Origin: Candidatus Zixiibacteriota bacterium
Lineage (GTDB): Bacteria > Zixibacteria > MSB-5A5 > GN15 > PGXB01
Direction of reading: 5' to 3'
NCBI GenBank assembly: GCA_003641425.1
Contig: QNAH01000054.1
Location: forward strand, 1 to 11,090
DNA: 11,090 nucleotides
Shown here: one piece after another, positions 6,035 through 11,090 of the stretch
Layout: each line of letters begins with the position of its first letter
Numbering within the stretch: the stretch's first letter is position 1
Translations under genes and position numbers: made by a program
Notes under the pieces: model-generated
What the model was told of the DNA's origin: nothing
Seen by the model: the letters and a program-made list of their open reading frames with translations, nothing else
Databases searched by the model: none

Positions 6035-7339
6035 ATGAAAAAATCAACAATCAGCAAATATCTTTGGGCCGCACTGATCCTGATCATTGTCACCGGAATG
6101 ATCGGATCGGTCTATGCCCAGCCGGATGACCCGTCAAAACCGATAGAAAATCTATCGTTCCAGGGCGCGGAAATCCGCTCGGTCATCAGATTTTTGGCCG
6201 ATTACGGTCAGGTCAATGTTGTTGTGGCGCCTGATGTTCAGGGAAGTGTCACCATCAACCTTAGTAATGTTGGCTGGAAACAGGCTATGGAAATTATCGG
6301 TCGGACCTACGGCCTGGCGGTTGTCTGGGAAAAGGACGGATATATTCGAATTCTTCCGGCCGAAAATTATCGCAAGGAACAGAGCGAGATCAACAAACAC
6401 ATGGTTGAGCAGGAAACCCTTGCTCGTCTGGAAGTCAAGATCGTCCGCCTGGCCAACACCGCCGCCGAAGATATTAAAGAATCGGTCAAATCGCTTATGA
6501 GCGATCGTGGTAAAGTCGACTCCGACGAACACACCAACTCTTTGATCCTGCAGGAAGTGCCGGATAATCTGGCGCGCGTTGTCGAATTTATCAAGGAACT
6601 GGATCGACCGGCCCGGCAGATTCGCATCTCCGCCCAGCTTCTGGAAATTTATAATACTGATGATTTCGAACTGGGTGTTGACTGGTCCGCTGTCGGTCTG
6701 GCGACCTACGGGGACGATAACGCCCGCTCTATTGATCAGACCGTTACCCAGGCCGGAAATCAGGTATCCAATCCCTTTATTACTTATGACCTGGGGGTCG
6801 TTGGGCGCGGTTGGACAGTCGATGCTGTCGTTTCGGCGGTTGTCGAAGAGGGTAAAGGTAAGGTTATCGCTCACCCCGAAATCACTACGGTCGAAAATAA
6901 AGAGGCGCGGATTCAAATGGGTCAAAAAATCCCCATCAAACAGTTTGATGAATCCGGTAATGTGGTTATTAAATTCGAGGAAGTCGGCACAATTCTCAGG
7001 GTTACTCCGCATATCACCGCCGACAATCAGATTCTAATGCATCTGATGCCGGAACGAAGCAGTCTTGAGCCGGATCCGAGCGGTATTATTATCAATACCA
7101 ATAACGCCGAAACCAATGTCGTCGTCAATAACGGTCAGACGGCCGTTATCGGTGGGCTTACCACCCAGGACGAAGTGGAATCTGTTGCCGGTATCCCGAT
7201 CCTGAAAGACATTCCGCTTCTGGGTGCCATTTTCCGGTATACTACCAAGAGAACCGAGAACCGCGATCTGGTCATTTTCGTTACCCCGACAATCGTCGAA
7301 AACGATCTGGCTGATGCCGAAACCGATCTGGTTCCGTAG
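6035..7339 (+). CDS. pilQ: PilQ, outer-membrane secretin of the type IV pilus (short form without AMIN)
   Basis: A 434-residue secretin, the outer-membrane pore for pilus extrusion. Residues 1-28 are a signal peptide (cleavage after VYA). A STN/N0 domain spans about 36-108 (IENLSFQGAEIRSVIRFLAD ... NVVVAPDVQGSVTINL), an N1/secretin_N domain about 133-190 (KIVRLANTAAEDIKESVKSL ... VVEFIKELDRP), and the secretin core about 195-422. The core ends with the family signature GIPILKDIPLLGAIFR (386-401) and DLVIFVTPTIV. Typical PilQ proteins are about 600-800 residues with one or more N-terminal AMIN domains; here none precedes the STN domain, and an AMIN domain is in the gene just upstream. AGGCAGG (6021-6027) lies seven bases before the ATG. 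As last gene of the operon it is followed by a strong terminator. A type II secretion GspD is less likely because it would carry more N domains and gsp neighbours. Confidence 0.95.
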   Translation: MKKSTISKYLWAALILIIVTGMIGSVYAQPDDPSKPIENLSFQGAEIRSVIRFLADYGQVNVVVAPDVQGSVTINLSNVGWKQAMEIIGRTYGLAVVWEKDGYIRILPAENYRKEQSEINKHMVEQETLARLEVKIVRLANTAAEDIKESVKSLMSDRGKVDSDEHTNSLILQEVPDNLARVVEFIKELDRPARQIRISAQLLEIYNTDDFELGVDWSAVGLATYGDDNARSIDQTVTQAGNQVSNPFITYDLGVVGRGWTVDAVVSAVVEEGKGKVIAHPEITTVENKEARIQMGQKIPIKQFDESGNVVIKFEEVGTILRVTPHITADNQILMHLMPERSSLEPDPSGIIINTNNAETNVVVNNGQTAVIGGLTTQDEVESVAGIPILKDIPLLGAIFRYTTKRTENRDLVIFVTPTIVENDLADAETDLVP

Positions 7340-7359
7340 GCGAAGTCTTTGAAAAGCCG

Positions 7360-7390
7360 ATAAGCCCGCCGTCGCGGCGGGCTTATTTTA
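7360..7390 (+). terminator. Rho-independent terminator of the pilMNOPQ operon
   Basis: ATAAGCCCGCCG (7360-7371) and CGGCGGGCTTAT (7375-7386) form a perfect 12-bp stem with a TCG loop, followed by TTTA. It lies 20 bases after the pilQ stop. The T tract is short, but the outer A/T pairs of the stem extend it. Confidence 0.85.
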
Positions 7391-7491
7391 TGGTTAAGAC
7401 ATCAGGACATTCTTCCGATAAATGTACTGAGGAAACACCTCGGAATTAACGGGAGAATTATATTCAATTTTAAAGATATTCGGGAGCAATT

Positions 7492-9621
7492 ATGAAAAGC
7501 GCTAAACTATCACCCATTACTGCTGTTTTTGTATTCAGCGCCATGATTATGGTCGGTTTTATCAGCGGATGCGGCAGTTCCTCGAACAGCTCCGGCACAT
7601 CAAGCAGTCTGACTATCGATGCCATATCGGCCAGCCCGTCTTCGCTTGAAGTCGGCAGTACGACAGTCATCGAAGCTGTTGTCACCAATGGTACCACTCC
7701 ATTGCCCAATCGAATCGTGACCTTTACGGTTCCCGCCGAGTACGGATACTGTTCACCGGAGGTCGATACCAGCGATGAAAATGGTGTCGTCGCCACTGTG
7801 TTCACTTCGATACAGTCCGGAACGGCGACTGTCACTGCCCGGATCACCGAAACCGTCTATCAGTCGGTCAATGTCTTGATCACCGCCTCCTCGCTTCCCA
7901 GTGAAGGACACATCGACATCGCCACCACGCCGTCACTCCTTCTGGCCGACGGTCTTTCGTCGTCGACCCTGACCGTCACCGTTCGCGACGCCGCCGGGAA
8001 TCCGGCTCCGGAATCGACCGTGGTCATGCTGGCGGCCGGTGAAAAATTCGATGATATCGACGCCAACGGCTATTATACATCGGGTATCGACAGCATCATT
8101 TATGATGCCATCCCTAATGAACAGTGGGATCCCATCGGAATCATTCCGTCAACGGCAGTTGTGCTGGGCGACAACGGTCAGGCGACCGCTCTTTATACCG
8201 CCGGAACCGAAGCCGTGACAGTCTATATTCGGGCGACCGTGACTGATAACGATTTCGAGGGTTATGCCGAGGCCAGCCTCCAGCTTACTCCTGATGCCTC
8301 TATCAGCAGTATAGCCCTGACCTGCGATGAAATCCACATGGCCGTGGCCGGCACCGGCGGTATCGAAACCGCCACACTATATGCCACCGGTTATGATGCC
8401 AACGGCAACAAGGTCCCGGAAGGACTGGAAATTTCGTTTGTTATCACCGACGGGCCTGATGGGGGAGAGCATCTGGGAACAACCGGGTACGGCCCCTATA
8501 CCGCCATAACCAATGCCGGCGGGGTTGCCGCCTGTCCGATCTCATCCGGTTCGGTGTCGGGAACAGTGCGTATCCGCGCTTATGCCGAGACAATCCTCTC
8601 CGCCGCAACCCAGGTCATGATTCATGCCGGACCGCCGGCCAATATTGTCGTGGGCGCCGAAAAATGCAACTCACCGACATGGGCCATTATCAACGAACGT
8701 GTCGGAATTGTCGCCATCGTCTCGGATATCTACCACAATCCCGTGGCCGATTCCACAGTCGTTTATTTCACCTGTGACGAAGGCACCATGAAAGCCCATG
8801 AATTAAGAACTCAGAATGAAGAAGGTGTCGCCACCAGTTACTGGATTTCCGGTTACGACGATCCGGCCGCCGACGGCGTTGTCGAGATCATTGCCGAGAC
8901 CAACGGCGGCGATCTGGCCGATACAAGTTATTTCCTGAATACCTGGAGCCCGAGTTTTATCTGGTTTATAACCGATCCAGCCTCAGGCTTCCCCGTGTTC
9001 CCGACCACTATCAATGCCGATGGTAAAGAGAAAAAAACCTATTATCTCGAGGCTCGCGACTTGAATATGAATTTTGTCGAGGGTGGAACAGCTATCGAGG
9101 TCGAAGCCGGTCTCTTGAATGTCTCCGGCGGATCGGTTGAAGACGGTTGTCTGGCTTCGCGTGTCAAAGGCCAGATCACCTCAGTCGTACTTGAATATGA
9201 TCGCTCCATGAACGGTATTGCCGATGACGGTATCGGCGCAATCGACTATGTTACCGCTAATTATGCCAATCTTGTGACCTCAACCATGCCGTGCACCCTG
9301 TTAACCGGAACCGCCTATTCACCAAACTGCCTCCTGGATATCGTCTCTTCGGCCAATGCCGATGATGCCGTGACATTCAGCGTCATAATCAAGGACCGCT
9401 GGAATAATCCGCTCGGCGATCACACCCTAGTAGCCTCCGTCAGCGGCGGCGGCTCGATAAGCAACGGTACGCAGTCAACTGATATGTACGGCGAGGCCGG
9501 CGGATTCACTTTGAATACCCCGCCCGCCGCTGATTCGGTATCGCAGGTGACAATCACTGTTCAGGATATCGATGCCCGTGGGGAAGTTACACTCTCTACG
9601 GCAGTTTCAATAAGTAATTAG
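7492..9621 (+). CDS. Surface lipoprotein with about six tandem Ig-like domains
   Basis: A 709-residue protein with a lipoprotein signal: a hydrophobic stretch and lipobox ISGC, so Cys27 is the predicted lipidated residue, followed by a Gly/Ser/Asn spacer. The rest divides into about six beta-rich repeats (roughly 43-131, 141-266, 271-377, 382-482, 488-600, 612-707). Each has the invasin/Big_1-like pattern: an LTV.V.D..GNPAP or KDRWNNPLGD-like strand turn, then ..NGV.. or DNGQA, then a closing strand such as GTATVTARI, GTVRIRAYA or QVTITVQD. Eight cysteines in the mature repeats could form disulfides. GGGAG (7482-7486) precedes the ATG by five bases. Terminators on both sides make it a single-gene unit, and I see no convincing promoter in 7391-7491. 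It lacks catalytic motifs. I infer a surface adhesin or structural role; a pilus link is suggested only by position. Domain count is approximate. Confidence 0.85.
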   Translation: MKSAKLSPITAVFVFSAMIMVGFISGCGSSSNSSGTSSSLTIDAISASPSSLEVGSTTVIEAVVTNGTTPLPNRIVTFTVPAEYGYCSPEVDTSDENGVVATVFTSIQSGTATVTARITETVYQSVNVLITASSLPSEGHIDIATTPSLLLADGLSSSTLTVTVRDAAGNPAPESTVVMLAAGEKFDDIDANGYYTSGIDSIIYDAIPNEQWDPIGIIPSTAVVLGDNGQATALYTAGTEAVTVYIRATVTDNDFEGYAEASLQLTPDASISSIALTCDEIHMAVAGTGGIETATLYATGYDANGNKVPEGLEISFVITDGPDGGEHLGTTGYGPYTAITNAGGVAACPISSGSVSGTVRIRAYAETILSAATQVMIHAGPPANIVVGAEKCNSPTWAIINERVGIVAIVSDIYHNPVADSTVVYFTCDEGTMKAHELRTQNEEGVATSYWISGYDDPAADGVVEIIAETNGGDLADTSYFLNTWSPSFIWFITDPASGFPVFPTTINADGKEKKTYYLEARDLNMNFVEGGTAIEVEAGLLNVSGGSVEDGCLASRVKGQITSVVLEYDRSMNGIADDGIGAIDYVTANYANLVTSTMPCTLLTGTAYSPNCLLDIVSSANADDAVTFSVIIKDRWNNPLGDHTLVASVSGGGSISNGTQSTDMYGEAGGFTLNTPPAADSVSQVTITVQDIDARGEVTLSTAVSISN

Positions 9622-9645
9622 TCTTTACTCCTGTTTTGTTTCGAG

Positions 9646-9685
9646 AGGGTCATCCGTTTAGCCGGCGGGTGGCCCTTAATTTTTT
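9646..9685 (+). terminator. Rho-independent terminator after the Ig-domain lipoprotein
   Basis: AGGGTCATCCG (9646-9656) pairs with CGGGTGGCCCT (9666-9676) over 11 bp with two G-U wobbles and a 9-base loop, followed by TTAATTTTTT. It ends the lipoprotein transcript 25 bases after the stop codon. Confidence 0.78.
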
Positions 9686-9711
9686 CCAAAAATGTGTGGA
9701 TTCTGTAAAAA
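9683..9711 (+). promoter_or_regulatory. Weak candidate promoter of the acyl-CoA synthetase gene
   Basis: TTTCCA (9683-9688) and TAAAAA (9706-9711) each match four of six consensus bases with a 17-base spacer. The predicted start near 9718 would leave a leader of only about 13 bases. The -35 overlaps the terminator T run. A promoter is expected here, since a terminator precedes the gene, but these boxes are weak. Confidence 0.22.
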
Positions 9712-9730
9712 TTCCCCTTAAATTGAGGGC

Positions 9731-11090
9731 ATGCCTCTAATCAATGAAAAAGATATTGACCTGACAAAAACCATTTTCGATGCCGTTCTGCATACCTGCA
9801 GACAGCTACCCGACAAAGCCGCCTTTATTGCCCGGGGTGGCGAAGGAAAGACTTATACCTATAAGGAAGTTGGCGATGCCGTCGTCAAAATAGCCGGGGG
9901 GCTCCAGCAACGTGGATATAAAAAAGGTGATCGCATCGCCCTGATATCGGAAAATTGCCCTGAATGGGGAATTATTTATCTGGCGGCTATGGCCGCCGGA
10001 TGTATTGTCGTTCCCCTTGATGCCTCCCTCAAACCCAATGAACTGGCTCGATTTTTAAGAGTCGCCAAAGTAAAAACACTCTTTTGTTCGATAAAATGGG
10101 AACACGACGCGCAGAAAATCATCGCTCTCAACGATCTCCATATCGATACCATCCTGATGACATTTGATGACGGCTGTACTCTGAAAGTGCTGGCCGAATC
10201 GGAACCGTTTGTCTCCACCGAGGTTGGACCGGAGGACATTGCCGTCATTATCTATACCTCGGGTACTACCGGCGATCCCAAGGGTGTTATTCTGACACAC
10301 CGTAATATCCTGTCTAATGTCAATTCCTATGTCAAAAGCCTGATGATGTATCAGGATGATATTTTTCTCTCCGTCCTGCCCCTGCATCATACTTTCGAGG
10401 CCTCGGTCGGTCTTCTCTTTCCCGCCTGTGCCGGTCTTACCGTTGTCTATGCCCGTGCCCTCAAATCACGCGATATTCTAAATGATATCAGAAACAACAA
10501 AGTCACCTTTATGATCGGTGTGCCCATTCTTTTTGAAAAGATGTACAGCGCCATCGTCAAACGGATCTCGGATCTCCCGAAAATTAAGAGGGCCTCGCTG
10601 ATCACTCTCTATGCCGCCTGCAAAGTCGGCTGGAAGATGAAAAAAAGAGCAGGCATAAAATTATTCCGGGAATTACGTGAAAAGGCCGGTCTCGGGACAA
10701 TCCGCATGATGGTTTCCGGAGGCGCTCCGTTGCCGCCCAAGGTCGCCGAATGGTTCAATATGATCGGCTTTATATTTATCGGCGGTTACGGTCTGACAGA
10801 ATGTTCTCCGGTAGTATCATTCAACCGACCCAACGATATAAATTTTTCATCGGTTGGGCCGCCGGTCCCGGGTGTCGAACTGGTTATCGATCGCCCGACC
10901 CCAGACGGGATTGGCGAAATACTTGTCCGGGGGGAAAACAATACGCCCGGATACATTGATAATCCCGATGCCACCGCCGAACTGCTTAAAGACGGCTGGC
11001 TTTATACCGGGGATATGGGGAAAATTAAAAATGGCCATCTCTTTATTACCGGCCGCAAGAAAAATCTTATTGTCAGCGGCGGCGGCAAAA
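9731..11090 (+). CDS. Long-chain fatty acid-CoA ligase (AMP-forming), 3' end missing at window edge
   Basis: The frame stays open for 453 codons to the window edge. The ANL-family core motifs are all visible: YTSGTTGDPKGV (175-186, ATP-binding loop), LPLHHTFEASVGLLFP (fatty acid-type active-site region), GGYGLTE (351-357, adenylate binding), YTGD (425-428) and GRKKN (441-445, hinge), ending in SGGGK as the C-terminal domain begins. The enzyme activates a fatty acid to acyl-AMP and then acyl-CoA for lipid synthesis or degradation. The LPLHHTFE segment favours a FadD15-like long-chain synthetase over acetyl- or aryl-CoA ligases, but substrate cannot be fixed from this fragment. The ATG at 9731 is the only sensible start: a TAA lies in frame at 9719, and the next in-frame ATG is deep in the domain. 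Its Shine-Dalgarno-like GAGGG ends just one base before the ATG, which is unusually close. No functional tie to the pilus genes is evident. Confidence 0.92.
   Translation, partial: MPLINEKDIDLTKTIFDAVLHTCRQLPDKAAFIARGGEGKTYTYKEVGDAVVKIAGGLQQRGYKKGDRIALISENCPEWGIIYLAAMAAGCIVVPLDASLKPNELARFLRVAKVKTLFCSIKWEHDAQKIIALNDLHIDTILMTFDDGCTLKVLAESEPFVSTEVGPEDIAVIIYTSGTTGDPKGVILTHRNILSNVNSYVKSLMMYQDDIFLSVLPLHHTFEASVGLLFPACAGLTVVYARALKSRDILNDIRNNKVTFMIGVPILFEKMYSAIVKRISDLPKIKRASLITLYAACKVGWKMKKRAGIKLFRELREKAGLGTIRMMVSGGAPLPPKVAEWFNMIGFIFIGGYGLTECSPVVSFNRPNDINFSSVGPPVPGVELVIDRPTPDGIGEILVRGENNTPGYIDNPDATAELLKDGWLYTGDMGKIKNGHLFITGRKKNLIVSGGGK

Noticed and set aside
6152..7012. Long minus-strand open frame (286 codons) opposite pilQ
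   Set aside because: It lies entirely antisense to a well-supported secretin, has no recognisable domain and no ribosome binding site that stands out; a shadow frame.
7427..7443. Small hairpin CTGAGG/CCTCGG before the Ig lipoprotein gene
   Set aside because: Only six pairs with one wobble, no T run and no riboswitch-like context; too weak to call.
7492..9621. Tandem DNA repeats within the Ig-domain gene
   Set aside because: The repeats are visible only as loose protein pattern; I saw no near-identical DNA units, so no recent duplication.
10055..10390. Minus-strand open frames opposite the acyl-CoA synthetase
   Set aside because: They overlap the conserved ATP-binding motif codons of the real gene and show no family features.
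1..11090. CRISPR arrays, tRNA/rRNA genes, insertion sequences, defence or toxin-antitoxin modules
   Set aside because: None seen by eye on either strand; gaps between genes are short and accounted for by terminators and leaders.

Overview
The window reads as chromosomal DNA of a diderm (Gram-negative type) bacterium with moderate GC. It carries an outer-membrane secretin, a lipoprotein signal and a type IV pilus (T4P) alignment complex, so an outer membrane is expected. The secreted subtilisin-like protease, with a VWIFFTDKG motif near its N-terminus, and the multi-Ig lipoprotein resemble proteins common in the FCB superphylum; a Zixibacteria-like lineage is my best guess. That placement is impression only: there is no rRNA or other marker here.

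Layout. (1) At 1-1176 on the minus strand lies the N-terminal part of a secreted S8 serine protease, cut by the window edge before its catalytic Ser. (2) A 313-bp divergent intergenic region (1177-1489) holds a protease promoter with a perfect TTGACA box and two 13-bp palindromes. (3) At 1490-1993 on the plus strand is a FimT/GspH-type minor prepilin closed by a rho-independent terminator. (4) A leader of about 190 bp contains three copies of GATAAGAT. (5) A tight five-gene operon runs from 2243 to 7339: pilM, pilN, pilO, an unusual AMIN-PilP fusion, and a short secretin pilQ. It ends in a perfect 12-bp-stem terminator. (6) At 7492-9621 is a 709-residue outer-surface lipoprotein with about six Ig-like domains, in its own transcription unit with its own terminator. 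(7) From 9731 to the window end is the start of an AMP-forming long-chain acyl-CoA synthetase.

How they work together. PilM (cytoplasmic actin-like) should bind the INLLP motif of PilN. PilN and PilO form the inner-membrane dimer, PilP joins that dimer to the secretin periplasmic domains, and PilQ forms the outer-membrane pore. The main departure from the textbook operon is domain allocation: the AMIN (peptidoglycan-binding) module normally at the N-terminus of PilQ is instead at the N-terminus of the PilP-like protein, and PilQ is reduced to STN, N1 and secretin domains. No motor ATPase (PilB/PilT), platform protein PilC, prepilin peptidase PilD or major pilin is in view.

No tRNA, rRNA, CRISPR array, insertion sequence or sign of recent transfer was seen. 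Apart from the domain re-allocation, the genes belong to known families.
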